Source of the DNA: Leguminivora glycinivorella
Taxonomy: Eukaryota; Arthropoda; Insecta; Lepidoptera; Tortricidae
NCBI RefSeq assembly: GCF_023078275.1
Contig: NC_062983.1
Location: 9,231,001 to 9,295,000 of the forward strand
DNA: 64,000 nucleotides
Direction of reading: 5' to 3'
A model generated the notes under the pieces. It ran no database searches. It saw only the letters and a program-made list of their open reading frames with translations, and had not been told where the DNA came from. The position numbers and the translations under genes are program-made. Below, piece by piece: positions 1-11,906 of this stretch; position 1 is the first letter of the stretch, and each line of letters starts with the position of its first letter.

Positions 1-52
1 TGATAGTACTTGTAGCGCGGCGACAGAATCGCGGAGTGAGCCGCCCCTGACT
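1..52. repeat. MITE fragment cut by window edge
   Basis: A GC-rich block with CGCGGCGACAGAATCGCGGA matches, in reverse complement and with few changes, the block at 32441-32484. Two inverted dispersed copies 32 kb apart indicate a mobile repeat. Its other end lies outside the window. Confidence 0.55.
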
Positions 53-460
53 ATCCTTATTCCTTAACCTCGAGTGGTAAATGATTCGTCTAGTCTAGTG
101 GGTAAATGATCATTGTTTCTATCCCTTGTGAGGTATGTAATGGACTAGTTAGTGGTTTTACCGTACGAGGAATCTTGTTACTGACAGATAGCTTATGCGT
201 ATTTGATTTTCTATATTTAAGACTTCATTACTAGTAGACTTGACAGGAGTTGTTACCATATATTTGTACATATTCCAAAATTATTTTGAACTTTTATTGA
301 ATAACAAAACAAATGCTGGTGGACAATTTGACGAAGGCTAAATATGCATTCGGAACACTAGATTATTTATTTATGTAAAGATAAACCTTATAAAAAACGC
401 GATAAGCCAACTCTTTTATCGGGTCTCAGGCTCTTCAAAAGTAAAAATAACCTGCAGGGT
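53..460. other. AT-rich, nothing recognised
   Basis: No coding-like frame, tRNA, repeat pair or inverted repeat was found in this stretch. Confidence 0.5.
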
Positions 461-587
461 TAGCACATGATTGCCGCGAGAGTATGTCGCCGCGAGATAG
501 ACTACCCGTCCTTATGTCATTGATACAGTTAGAAGAAGACATGTCATCTATCTCGCGGCGACATACTCTCTCGGCAATCATGTGCTA
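461..587. mobile_element. Foldback MITE, 41 bp arms
   Basis: The left arm 461-501 (starting TAGCACATGATTGCC) is almost perfectly complementary to 547-587, with a loop of about 45 bp. There is no coding capacity. The structure is that of a short foldback or MITE-type DNA transposon derivative. The family is not identified. Confidence 0.75.
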
Positions 588-748
588 GGCCTACTGGTCA
601 GCAGTAAGCCGTAGGGCTATAAAAATATAATGAACTATAATAAGGTCGCTATAAGCTAAACCGAATAAGTGTGCTATAAACATCCACTGAAGTGCAAGCA
701 CACGATAGCGCGACAGTGTCTCGCGGGCAAACTACGCATCCCACTCTA

Positions 749-925
749 ATGAGGAGGCACACTGACATTTTATCCCGCCAGGCGGCGCCTGTGCAAGTGT
801 CTAGGCATGTCACTGTCATTCATATGTGAGAGACAGAAAAAACATATTATTATCATCTTCTCGCTCTCACGAATGGACTAATAGGGTGGCGCCATCTGTC
901 ATAACCTTTGAGTGTGCCTCCTCAT
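749..925. mobile_element. MITE with 15 bp terminal inverted repeats
   Basis: ATGAGGAGGCACACT at 749-763 is exactly complementary to 911-925. The 177 bp unit is non-coding. This is consistent with a small non-autonomous DNA transposon; I did not establish a target duplication. Confidence 0.6.
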
Positions 926-1573
926 AAATAGCATAACAGTTGGAAGAGGATTTGCCCTGCTGGTCGTGGTCACAGATAATTGATGCGTCACAAAAATGAC
1001 AAAAAAGATATTAAGTCTTCGAAAGAAAGTCGACAAATATTTCTGAAACATAGTTTAAAAATCTATAAAAATGTTCAAATATGTAACTCCGTATAGACGG
1101 ATAAAGCCTAAGAAAAAAAACGTACCTCAAAGCCCTAGAGAAAAAGGTACGGTGGCCTAGATGGCGTTACACCTTTGGGGAACGCTCGGCTAGATGGCGC
1201 TAATATTAATATTTGACATTTTAACACATATCAAGCTAACAATATGGGCCAAATTGTCAAAACTGAGGTTCAAAAGTTGTAAGCTTGTGTCGAGAGATGG
1301 CAGTCTATGCACTGTGATTATACATTTTACTTTGACAGTAACTCTCTATAATACTCGATCCGCTTTGACAAGAGTCGACAAATACAAGTAATTTGCATAG
1401 TCAATTGCCTATAGCTATCATAAATCAGCTAATCTAGATTACGTTATCAGGGAGTATTACAGAAGGACGGTCCGCTAACAGCCAAACATTATACTTATCA
1501 GTATTACTGATAACTGATAGATGACAAAATAGTGACTAAACTTTCCTTGGTGCAGCCGCGAAAGATAGCAACA
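926..1573. other. Non-coding, nothing firm
   Basis: Only short ORFs without recognisable motifs. The heptamer AGATGGC recurs at about 1162 and 1192, as it does near 47193; this may be debris of a small repeat. Confidence 0.4.
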
Positions 1574-1722
1574 TATCGTCACTACTTTGAAAAAATATCG
1601 TATCTCACACTGCTCCTCGAAGTTAAAACGCAGTAAGTCTATATGCATTCTACACATACTTATTACATTTTTCTTTCCATTGACAGAAGAAAATACAAGT
1701 TTTTTTCAAAGTAGTGACGATA
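1574..1722. repeat. Inverted repeat, 22 bp arms
   Basis: TATCGTCACTACTTTGAAAA at 1574 is complementary to 1701-1722, with about 105 bp between the arms. It may be a small MITE, but I see no clear target duplication. Confidence 0.5.
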
Positions 1723-2334
1723 TTTAAATAAGCAATAATTTATGAGTATACTTTCTGGCACGAACGTCAAGTTGTTAGTGCTTGATAAAATAAAAACATC
1801 GACAATGCTTTTGTCGATAATAGCCTTACATTAGGTTATTAATTACCCCTAATAATAATCTCTAAAATCATGAATAATCATGTAAGAAATTATGTAAACT
1901 ATTAAAATATCGTTCGTTTTATTATTATTGTCCATTTATTTTCAAACATGTGACATTTGTGTTATATACAATAATGTTTTATACACATGAATTGAAGTCT
2001 ATATTCCGTAAAGGTAGGCAAAGCACATGAAACTACTCAAGATTCAGTGCCACGGCAATAATTAATAACATAATTATAATAATTAACGACATATTATAGT
2101 GTACGTTATCGATCAACTAAATGTCGAAGGAAGTCACTAGTGACACTTCGTTATATTTTATGAGAAAGGAAATGGTATGTCCAATAGCAGAAAAAGCTAC
2201 ATGTTCAATACACATAAACTTACGACACGACAGTACTCCCAAATGGGGTAGGTAGAGGACATAAAATGACTCAAGTTTCAGTAGCGCTTATAGCAATTAA
2301 TGGGTTGAATTAAAAATGAAACCGTGAAATTGCA
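1723..2334. other. AT-rich spacer with repeat-like scraps
   Basis: The segments around 2000-2040 and 2235-2300 contain phrases such as GGTAGGCAAAG and GGGGTAGGTAGAGGACATA. These resemble 3' portions of lepidopteran retroelements, but they are too short to assign. No gene is seen. Confidence 0.3.
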
Positions 2335-2710
2335 GTGTCAGGCAGCTAGCCCATCTTACAATATTTGGGCCATTTTTTTTTCAAAGTCGTCCACTCCACT
2401 TATTTTTTGGGATTTGGAAATTTTTCTGTGGTTTCCACTCAGAATCGCGAACTCTATCAATTTTAATAGGAGAAAAAAAGTGTCCCAAGGTTTTTCCCAT
2501 GCCGTTAGCATTTTTTCATACATTTTGTATGGCGGTAAAGGAATGGAAGGTTCAAAAAATGTATGGAAACCTTGGGACATTTTTTTTCTCCTATCAGGAT
2601 CGAAAGACTTGGCGATTCTTGACTATTAATCGCTTAAAAAATACCAACAACATTGAAAAAAAGGCCCATTTTACCCATATCCCACCGTCGACTTCTACAA
2701 AACCCACGGC
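2335..2710. repeat. Dispersed repeat, copy 1
   Basis: This shares a long stretch, in the same orientation, with 9600-9955. Both have AATAGGAGAAAAAA, then CATTTTTTCATACATTTTG, then an imperfect inverted copy ending in CTATCAGGATCGAAAGAC. The internal symmetry (GTCCCAAGG and CCTTGGGAC) suggests a foldback-type element. Short ORFs on both strands here are by-products of the palindrome. Confidence 0.65.
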
Positions 2711-3960
2711 AGTATAATTTGGGAAAATAAAATATTCTTGTGTAATAACAAATATTTTAGAACCGGCAATAAGTATGCGACTAACGCGACCGAAAGCGTT
2801 TCTGATGGCCATTTGTACCGGCATTAAAAAAAATGTTACTTCTAAGTAATAGCAAACGTATTACCTGGTTTTGCAATGATCTCAGTAAAAACAAGTCTAT
2901 CTGTTACAAAAAGTGACGATTAGTCTAGAAAATGCCACATAACCCGCTTTCCCCATAGAGACTGGGCAAGTGCTACCTGGTTTGCCGGTTTTCTCTACTA
3001 AGAAATGAATAAGCCTTACAATGTTTATTTATTTCTTATCTATCTAAAACCTGTTTAGTTTTTTAGCCTCATTACTTACAAATTAATCATTTGCCCAGAC
3101 TAGCTAATTCATACTAGTTAGAAAATGTACAAAATGTTCATAAACTTGTAAAGATGTAATACTGGTTCTCAAACTTTTTTTGTGATGGACTGATGGAACC
3201 TCCTAATTTCATGAACCCTTATTTTGAGTTTTCTTTTTTTTTAATTATATATACAATTTGCCTTTGATATGAATTAGATAAACTTAAACTATTGGCACAT
3301 AGAAAAACTTTCATATTGCGCGAACTCGGACCAAAAAAAAAACTAGTTATGGCTTAGGTACAATTGTGGTTTACATTAAATATTTACTATATTTAGGCAA
3401 AAGAGTGTTTTTTTCGGAATATCTTAAAGTCAAGAGCTTAAATTTAAATATAATGTTTAGTTTTAAAATTATTAGTACAAAAATATACATATGAGCCTAT
3501 TTTAAACTTTTAAGTAAATAAATAACATTTTCAACATTATACTTAGTATCCTAAACCAATTTGTAAGCCTATCCGCGAAGGTAAACAAACCATATCAGTC
3601 AGCCAAGTCCCGTTTACAAATAATTCGATCGGTTCACCTTCACTGGACAGGTCATTGACCGTTACATATCGTGCCATTCAGTAAGACACTCGTAACATCA
3701 TGTCATTAAAGGTTACATTTGGCAAGTCTGCCCGTCATCATGGATGGCACGATATGACCGTTTTGGATTGGCGCCAGAATTCGCCAGCTTATCCAGACGG
3801 TCGACCACCGGAAAATGCGGGAAGACTAATTAAAAGGTAATGGACATTGCTGTAATGTAAAATGAAAAGTAAAAGCAGATGACCTATATATATGGAAGTG
3901 CTGATGAATACAGAAATAAAACTTTGCTCTTGCTAGTTCATTTTAGACAACGTGAAGAAT
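2711..3960. other. AT-rich spacer, possible hAT end
   Basis: At about 3166 GGTTCTCAAACTTTTTTT resembles a hAT terminal repeat (compare the intact one at 28114-28129). At 3650-3770 a partial inverted repeat (ATATCGTGCCAT and ATGGCACGATAT) may be another small foldback. No gene is visible. Confidence 0.35.
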
Positions 3961-4031
3961 TTAGTGCTCTTTCAGACACAGCGGAAACCGCGCGGATACA
4001 AACCGCGCGGTTGTGTCTGAACTAGCACTTA
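3961..4031. mobile_element. Short foldback element
   Basis: The two halves, AAACCGCGCGG preceded by TTCAGACACA and its complement further on, form a hairpin of about 33 bp per arm ending in AGTGCT...AGCACT. Non-coding. Confidence 0.6.
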
Positions 4032-4068
4032 GGATTTAGAAGTTTTTGAATTACAGCGCCTCTTCACG

Positions 4069-4260
4069 TATAAGGCCATTTATTTGTGTGATGAGCACAG
4101 ATATTTGTTCCTGAGTCATAGATGTTTTCTATGTATATAAGTATTTGTATATTACATATATGTATCGTTGTCTAAGTACCCACAACACAAGCCTTCTTGA
4201 GCTTACCGTGGGGCTCAGTCAATCTGTGTAAGAATGTCCTATAATATTTATTTATTTGTT
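4069..4260 (+). mobile_element. tRNA-type SINE body, 5'-truncated (family A)
   Basis: The sequence from GGCCATTTATTTGTGTGATG to the ATTTATTTATTT tail matches the body of the complete SINE at 61880-62146 in opposite orientation. It includes GAGCACAGATAT, CCCACAACACAAGCCTTCTT and GTCAATCTGTGTAAGAATG. The tRNA-like head with the pol III boxes is missing, so this is a 5'-truncated insertion. The tandem array at 4290 begins almost directly after its tail. Confidence 0.8.
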
Positions 4261-4289
4261 ATTTGCGTGGAAATCGTGGAATTTCCGAT

Positions 4290-4780
4290 CTCCCGGACTA
4301 GGTCGGTCAGTCGGTCACAAAGCCGGGCGAGTATTGACCACCTAATAGCTTTTACAGCATATGCATACATACATCTCTCTCCAGCAGCATACTCGTGCGT
4401 ACAATGCCTCTTCTGTATGGTCCGGGCGGAGTCACGGATGTCGCGGACTAGGTCGGTCACGAAACCGGGCGAGTATTGACCACCTAATAGCTTTTACAGC
4501 ATATGCATACATACATCTCTCCAGCAGCATACTCGTGCGTACAATGCCTCTTCTGTATGGTCCGGGCGGAGTCACGGATGTCGCGGACTAGGTTGGTCAC
4601 GAAACCGGGCGAGTATTGACCACCTAATAGCTTTTACAGCATTTCATACATACATCTCTCTCCAGCAGCATAGCGCGTACTCGTGCGTACAGCGCCTCTT
4701 CTCGTATCCGCGCGGAGTCACGGATCTCGCGGACTAGGTCGGTCACGTAGCCAGGCGAGTATTGACCTCCTACTAGACCT
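4290..4780. repeat. Minisatellite, about 3.3 units of 140-150 bp
   Basis: The phrase CGGACTAGGTCGGTCA or close variants starts at 4294, 4444, 4584 and 4730, so spacings are 150, 140 and 146 bp. Each unit also contains CGAGTATTGACC, CTAATAGCTTTTACAGCAT and CGTGCGTACA. Units 1-3 are nearly identical and the last is more diverged and cut short. The short ORFs crossing it reflect the repeat, not genes. Confidence 0.9.
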
Positions 4781-6224
4781 GGAAAATAATGTAAGAACAG
4801 TTATTAAATATTTCAAGACTATATAATGCTGTAGTTTTTGTAGCGTTTACAGTTACGATGTAAGTAACTATGTATTCTTAAGATTTTAAAAGCAATGATC
4901 ATGTGTTTCAATTCTTTTTGTAACTACATAACTAGGTCATAATTATTGCTTTAACAGGGTTTTTAAAGGGGTTTGGAACAAAACAGTCATATGAACATGA
5001 ATAATCAATTGATCAACTCTGTAAATTATTGTAGGTATTACTTTTTTGCTTAAGTTAAGGTATAATGCAACAAAATAGCTGCAAAATTAACGACCTCAGT
5101 TTGTCTAACTCCACAGAAACAAATTCTATGTTTTTTACAACGAGTCATATAAATAGTCGAATCTCAGCCAAGTATCTGTATATTCTTACTTTTCTTACGC
5201 AACTGCAATTTAAAACAGAAGCTATCAGCCTAGGTCACGAACGAAGAGCACGCGATACGAAACAATGTTTGAACTAACGAAGCTGATTTGTTCGTAATTT
5301 GCAATATTTTATGTAATGTTCGTCTAAAACTGTAAAAACAAAAGTTATCTTCTTACGTAGGGCAAGATTCTTGCCGCAAGAAGGTCATTTATATTGGGGA
5401 GCGACAATTAAATTGAAAAATATCAAGGCCCAAAAAATATTGAAGCAGGATTAAACTATAAGAAAAGTAACGCAAAAGATAAACGTATGACCACTATTTG
5501 TTTTAGGCAGTACGGACTGTGCTTATGAAACGTTTCCTGATTCGAAAGCGTTTGCTTCATGCTAATGCTTGAAATACAATACGTACACTACTTACTACTA
5601 AGTATTTACAGACAAATTGAATTATCTACTTTTCATTTATCCTCATATTTTCAGTATTCAGAAAGAAAATAATACATATTTTAACTCACTTTTGTCATTA
5701 AATCTGGCACGAACCCAAAATCAAATCACCCACGTGTCTAGCCTAGCCGAAAAAAAAAGTTAGCACATACGTTTTCACACAACAGAAGTTAAAAACTTCG
5801 TAATTCAAAAAATTGCGATAGGAACCGCATTTCAAACAATATAACTTTCTCACGGATGTGCGATCTAAAGGAGATATAATTTTCACATAATTGAGAGAGA
5901 TAAAAGACCCCGCATTACCCCAGATAAACAGAAATGAAGTTGAGCGAATGGCATAAATATTTGAGTAGATAGCAATTTATTTGTATCTTGAAATAATTAG
6001 TGTCCATTACAGTACAGAAAAGTAATAAAGATTTGAATCGTTTTAACGATGTAAGTTGAAGTAACAGAATGAAATGGACGTACGGGTCGTACGGCCCAAT
6101 TCGAATTTCAATAAATGTCAAATATTATCTGAATAAGATATGTATCCAACATTTCAGCGTCAACAATGGCATTTTAGTTTAAGGAAACGTCATCAATAAC
6201 AGGTCATTGGACAATGTTTACTTT
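4781..6224. other. AT-rich, no gene recognised
   Basis: ORFs of up to 70 codons are present (for example 5065-5277) but lack domains or coding-like composition. No repeat pair was noticed. Confidence 0.45.
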
Positions 6225-7255
6225 AGGTCTACTCTTCTTCCTCCTTCCCTTATCCCACGTTATGTGGGGTCGGTACAACATGTCTTTCTCTTCCATTCTC
6301 CCCTATCTTTCGTCATCTCAACACTCACATCTTTCTTTCTCATGTCCTCTTTCACACAATCCATCCATCGTTGTTTGGGTTTACCCCTCCCTCTCCATCC
6401 ATCAACATTCATCTCCAACATTCTTTTGCCTATATGACACTCATCCCTCCTCATTACATGACCGTACCACGCCAACCTGCCACTCCTCATCTTTTCCGTT
6501 ATAGGCGCAACTTTCAAACTTCCCCTAATATACTCATTCCTGATCCGATCCATTCTGGTCACTCCACACATCCATCTCAACATTCTCATTTCCGCTACGT
6601 GCACTCTCCTTTCATCCTCCACCTTTGTCGCCCAGCATTCAGATCCATACAATACAACAGGCCTCACAATCGTCTTATAGATTTTCCCCTTAAGTTTAAG
6701 GGGCATCCGTTCCGTCGATCGCATGTTGTCCCTGAGACCTGTCGCCATTTCATCCATCCCGCATTTATTCTATTTTTCACGTCACGGTCGATGCTTCCGT
6801 CATTTTGGAATAATGACCCAAGGTACCGGAAGTCGGAGCAGCCTGGTAGGTATACACCATCTAAGGCAATAGGGGAAAAACTAGATAGATCACCGAAATC
6901 GCAGAACATCTGTACAGTTTTGGTTCTGCTGATTTTCAGTCCCACACTTTCCAGTCTTTCTTGCCATTTTCCCAATCTGCTCTGGACCTCAAGTGCATTT
7001 TCCCCAACAAGAACAATGTCATCGGCAAACAGCATACACCAGGGTGCTTCCTCCTGTATGTCCGATGTCAGAGCATCCATAACCAGGAGGAACAAATACG
7101 GACTTAAAGCCGACCCCTGGTGTAGACCTACCGCCACATTGAACTTGTCGGTGACTCCAGCTTCAGACCTGACGTGAGTACCAGCTCTATCATACATCGC
7201 CTGAACAAGCCGCACATACTTCTCTGGCACTCCCTTCTCTCTCAGTCTACTCTAC
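6225..7255 (-). pseudogene. 5'-truncated RTE-type LINE: reverse transcriptase C-terminal half
   Basis: Reading right to left, two overlapping frames (7230-6664 and 6757-6260) encode the later part of a non-LTR reverse transcriptase. Visible motifs are GLHQGSALSPYLF (RT block before the catalytic box), FADDIVLV (the F/YADD catalytic box), FRYLGSLFQ, then RPVVLYGSECW and a basic tail with RLAWYGHVMRRDE and KPKQRWMDCV. This order and wording is typical of RTE/BovB-like LINEs. The endonuclease and first RT blocks are absent, so the copy is 5'-truncated near 7255. A frameshift between about 6700 and 6757 breaks the frame, so it is inactive. The 3' end is near 6225. ORFs on the plus strand here are shadows. 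Clade-level assignment is good; the exact family was not checked. Confidence 0.85.
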
Positions 7256-7470
7256 TAAGAAAATAATCTTCAGGGAAGTGATACATACCTAAATAATAAA
7301 AAATGCAGTCATTAATTTAAAGATTTTCCAGGATTTCGTTGAACCCTCTTAGATGCGAGAACGAAACGTAAAAGTTGATACAATGATATAAGACTCATTT
7401 ATGTCAATCATTTATAAAGTTAATCATAGCAACCAAAATTTCAAACGGTTTAAAAAAATAGCTAAGAATA

Positions 7471-7898
7471 GTTATTTGTTATACAAGGGGGCGAAGTTGT
7501 ATTTTAACGCCGAGTGTGGAATTGAAAAACGAGCAAGTGAAAGGATTCTATAGTTGAACCACGAGCGAAGCGAGTGGTTCGAGAATAGAATCCCGAACTT
7601 GCGAGTTTTTTAACACACGAGAAGTAAAATAAATTTGCACCCGAGTGTAACACAAAACTTTTCCCCTCACTATAGCGAGGAAACTACAACGCAAAAAATG
7701 CGTTTATCACTGCTTCCAGTAGTTCCACAGGTGGTAAATCATCTTTATTACTAGATTCACCTACTTTTATCAATTTTAAAGCAGTTAATTTGACTTTATT
7801 CAAGGTCAAATTACTTTACCCACTAGTGGATAAAATGCGTTTTTACCCGCTGGTATTAAAGGACAAAACACGTGTTTCCGAGCTAGTGAGGGGAAAAA
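7471..7898. repeat. Left arm of 428 bp inverted repeat pair
   Basis: This segment, from GTTATTTGTTATACAAGGGG to AGTGAGGGGAAAAA, is nearly the exact reverse complement of 9989-10416. It contains several palindromic phrases, such as CCACGAGCGAAGCGAGTGG. A diverged relative sits at 41795-41985. It is therefore a mobile or dispersed family present twice in inverted orientation. Confidence 0.85.
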
Positions 7899-9588
7899 TT
7901 CTTTAACGTTTTAAGTTCATAAATGCAAAGGCGCCAAATGCCTATACACGGTGTTTCCGATATCACTCAAAACCTCAGACACCCCAACTGATTTTTATTT
8001 TTTTAAACTCATCTAGAGTATTCATCTTTTAATCTGATCGTTACTTTTTTTTTAATTGAATTTTTAATTTTCTGTACAGCTCTACTTGACTTTTAGCTCT
8101 ACACTCAATAAAATAATTGCTAACTACCATCATAAACCATAACACTATTTATTTGTGTACGTTACTGCAACGACATAAGGTTTACCAATAGACAGCTAAG
8201 ATGTCACTGTAAAACCCTTTAAAGCTTTGTCACAGTAAACTTCAAATTGGACAGGTAATCGCAGTAAGCAAATAAACTCAGTATTCAAAATGACAAGGTT
8301 GTAATTAGGTACGAGTTCAATTTGTTATGACTTATGATAAACATTAAGATTAAACTGACAAACAACGTCAAACTAGTAGCGGAAAAAATAATCGTCCAAG
8401 TAACCGGCCAGTATTAATACCCCTAAATACTGAAAAAAGGTAAACAACCTCTAGCAATGCGATATACACAATGTTGTATTACGAGTACAATAGAATGGGC
8501 ACGTAAAAAATAATTAATAATACTAATTTAAATAAAAATATTACCCCCATCAAGATATAGCTCAATCGATTCTACTCTCGATTCTGAACAAACTGTTTTC
8601 AGGTTTTTAGTGTTAAGTGAAACACGGTGTAGATAATCTAATACTAAACTAGTAAAAAAACTAATCACATTATCCCCAGTTACAGTAATAAAAATCTACG
8701 TCTCGTCTATCTTAGCCTAACGAAAAATAAAACGAATTGTCTGCCAGTGAAACCCATAAAAACGGTCTAGATAAAGCAATACGCATAAAATTGTTGGGTT
8801 TTATGACATCTACAAAAAATATGCTCGATAAACAAAAAAAAAAACAGCTTAAAATAGTCTAGATAGTCAAATTAGCTGAGATAACACTAAAGAGATAAGG
8901 CCTGCCTATTGTTTACCTTTGTCTTTATATTGTTCAGTAATGAAGATTGTAATAAATAGTCAAGACCCCTGCGGTAACTGTTACAAAAGTAACATTTGAA
9001 AATCAACAAATGACTGGTTCCCTCCGCCTCCTCCTACTCTTTAGAGACACTTATCAATTTAATTTAATATTCAAACTACTTTTCCTTTCTTTTAATATAA
9101 ACTGGCAACCCGACTCGATACATCTCTTTTTTGCAGTCGAAATAAAGTTCTTACGTCACGCGTCTGTAGCTAAAAAAAATTGCTCGTAATATTTGCACGA
9201 TGAAGTTTTCGTTACTTAGTACCATTAAGCAATTTATCATAATGAAAATATCCACATGTCTGCAAAACTGGAAGCCACGCAAGTAAAAAACTTGCACGTG
9301 AACGATCATACAAATACTCGTACAAAATATAAGTTAAACACGCATATGAACCATGTCGCGTGCAATCGATCATATTCTGCAAAATACATCCGAATTGTAG
9401 TATAATCCAATTTTATTTTTTTAGGCATGCGACGTCTACTATTATAAAAAAAAAATATTTGGTGAAATTTGCTTGAAGTCATATAAAATTTTATCCTTAT
9501 TTTGCCCTCAGAAATGCGCAGTTAAAATCTTTCGGTTTCCTCTGTTACACCGTGTATTATAAATATTATAATGTACAATAAAAAAATA
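7899..9588. other. AT-rich spacer between inverted arms
   Basis: No ORF longer than 60 codons, no recognisable repeat and no RNA gene. It forms most of the 2.1 kb loop between the 7471 and 9989 inverted arms. Confidence 0.5.
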
Positions 9589-9599
9589 TGCTCATCTTC

Positions 9600-9955
9600 G
9601 AACCTCCAAAAATATGGGACATGCTTCACAAAATAAGAACGTGTCAGATATTTTTGCGGCCTTTATTGGCCTGCTTATATTGGATTTGGGTTTCTTTAAG
9701 TGGTTTCTACTCAGAAACTCGAGCTCTTTCAATCCTAATAGGAGAAAAAAGTGGCCCAAAGTTTTTTCCCATTCCGTTACCATTTTTTCATACATTTTGT
9801 ATGGCGGTAAGGGAATGTAAGGTTTGAAAAATGTATGGAAATATATTTTGGGATATTTTTTTTCCTATCAGGATCGAAAGACCTCGCGATTCTAAGTATG
9901 AATCGCGTAAAAAATACCCATGCTACAAAAAAGTGGGGTGGACAACTTAAAAAAA
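9600..9955. repeat. Dispersed repeat, copy 2
   Basis: Second copy of the element at 2335-2710, same orientation and moderately diverged. It lies inside the loop of the inverted pair, just before the right arm. Confidence 0.65.
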
Positions 9956-9988
9956 AAGGCCCATTATTGCAAGTGACTGTACCTTATA

Positions 9989-10416
9989 TTTTTCCCCTCA
10001 CCTGCTCGGAAACACGTGTTTTGTCCTTTAATACCAGCGGGTAAAAACGCATTTTATCCACTAGTGGGTAAAGTAATTTGACCTTGAATAAAGTCAAATT
10101 AACTGCTTTAAAATTGATAAAAGTAGGTGAATCTAGTAATAAAGATGATTTACCACCTGTGGAACTACTGGAAGCAGTGATAAACGCATTTTTTGCTTTG
10201 TAGTTTCCTCGCTTTAGTGAGGGGAAAAGTTTTGTGTTACACTCGGGTGCAAATGTATTTTACTTCTCGTGTGTTAAAAAACTCGCAAGTTCAGGATTCT
10301 ATTCTCGAACCACTCGCTTCGCTCGTGGTTCAACTATAGAATCCTTTCACTTGCTCGTTTTTCAATTCCACACTCGGCGTTAAAATACAACTTTGCCCCC
10401 TTGTATAACAAATAAC
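9989..10416. repeat. Right arm of 428 bp inverted repeat pair
   Basis: Reverse complement of 7471-7898 with only scattered differences, ending CCTTGTATAACAAATAAC. The two arms have the same length and the same end points, which suggests two intact copies of one short element rather than a random overlap. Confidence 0.85.
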
Positions 10417-11035
10417 TATTGAAGACCCGTTATCCATGAAGTCTTACTAACCTTTTACAGAATAGCACGTATTGATTATTGGTTAGACATAACGGGGTTA
10501 CACAATATGTCAATTTAGGGGTTCCGTAAAATCAAAAGGGGTCGATAAAAAGTTTGAGAAACACTGGTGTTCGAATAAGCAAGAATCTTGACTACAGAAT
10601 TTTTCACAGTGATTGGACAACTGGCAACTGTCACTGTCGTGACAGTAAATACAAGGATGACTTGACTTTTATTTTAGCGATGACGAATTGACGATGCAAA
10701 ACGTTGATATTGAGTTACTAATTACTTATCTAACATTACAATTATTAAAAAAGCTCTGCGTAGACGAAGGGACGTAGGATTAGATAAAATACCTAATCCA
10801 AGTGGTTTATGATTTACGAGCCCAGAGGGAAATTCAGTCCTACAAGGAATATTAATGGCCAAACCGTACCTAATAAAAGCAGTGTAATTTATAAATTGTA
10901 TAAAATTATTTCAACAAGGTAAATATTTAAACAGCATTATAAATAATAAATCTGCCGAAAAAGGATAACTATAGAAATCTTGCGACACTTTTTTTCTTGT
11001 ATCGAAAAATAACCTAACCACAAAATTAAAATTTT
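10417..11035. other. Non-coding, hAT-like scrap
   Basis: AAAGTTTGAGAAACACTGG at about 10546 resembles one hAT terminal repeat. The matching other end was not identified nearby. No gene is visible. Confidence 0.35.
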
Positions 11036-11240
11036 GAAAAAATCCCCGACCGCGACATTACTATGGCTAAGGTGTTCTTCCCGACTAACTCAGCTTTCAG
11101 ACAAAAAAAAACTAAATCTAAATCGATCCATCCGTTCGGGAGCTACGATGCCACAGACAGACACACACACAGACAGACAGACACACAAACAGACAGACAT
11201 GTCAAACTTATCGTCCCCGTCGTTTTTTTTCGGGGGTTAA
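11036..11240 (-). mobile_element. MITE with CCCCCGAC ends and (CTGT)n core, copy 1
   Basis: This is the reverse complement of the elements at 33961-34196 and 59714-59918. Shared parts are the CGACGGGG start, a (CTGT)n/(GT)n tract, GGCATCGTAGCT, GAAAGCTG, and CTTAGCCATG near the other end. The outer bases AACCCCCGAC and GTCGGGGGTT are inverted repeats in the 33961 copy. Confidence 0.7.
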
Positions 11241-11559
11241 AAAACAGATGAAGTGACCGAAAACGAATATTGATTTATATAGACCGGGATATAGACGTTC
11301 AATATAAGTGTAATGAAAATAACAATTCAATTCAATTCAATTCAATGAATCCGTAACCGTGAATCATTCAAGACTCTCGAAAATTGTTTATTTGAAGACA
11401 CATCAATTTTCTGTATTTACAAATACTTTCCGTTTTATCTCGCTAGGCAACCAGTTTGGTCTAGAATTCAGCTCGTTATCAAACCTGGTGTTTACGTTTA
11501 CCGCCCACATGCAAAATACCTATTCCATAATTAATTAATTTAACATTCAGCTTTCTAGC
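11241..11559. other. Non-coding, small (TTCAA)n tract
   Basis: A short pentanucleotide repeat, (TTCAA)n, lies at about 11326-11346. Nothing else was recognised. Confidence 0.5.
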
Positions 11560-11800
11560 GTGTGTGGTGACGGGTTAAGAATTTCACCACCCCCTTTCTT
11601 CCCGTGGGTGTCGTAGAAGGCGACTATGGGATATGGGTTAAATTGTGGCGTAGGCGAGAGGCTGGCAACCTGTCACTGCAATGTCACAGTTTCGTTTTCT
11701 TTCAACCCCTTATTTGCCAGGAGTGGCACTGAAGCTTTGGTAGTTTTGTGTGCTCTGCCTACCCCTTTATGGGATACAGGCGTGATTGTATGTATGTATT
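11560..11800 (+). mobile_element. Retroelement 3' end or SINE (GTGGTGACGGGTTAAG family)
   Basis: The segment GTGGTGACGGGTTAAGAAT through CTACCCCTTTATGGGATACA, ending in a TGTATGTAT tail, is a wording I know as a very common lepidopteran dispersed retrosequence. A strongly diverged relative is visible at about 60500-60560. There is no reliable reading frame. The SINE-versus-LINE-tail status is not settled. Confidence 0.55.
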
Positions 11801-11906
11801 TAGCTTTCTAGTTGATTATTCCAAGGATAAACTGTGTAGTTTATCAAAAAGATGGCAATTTTTATATCGAGATTAGGTACAGCGAAAACGACACTACTTA
11901 CTAAGC

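Noticed and set aside
4294..4780. CRISPR-like or small protein-coding repeat
   Set aside because: Units are contiguous 140-150 bp repeats without unique spacers, in a eukaryotic repeat-rich setting; the ORFs follow the repeat.
6371..7177. 268-codon plus-strand ORF
   Set aside because: It lies antisense to a clear reverse transcriptase remnant and has no motif; it is a shadow frame.
3164..10566. A 7.4 kb hAT transposon between end-like sequences at 3166 and 10546
   Set aside because: The flanking bases show no matching 8 bp duplication and no transposase frame lies between; these are separate scraps.
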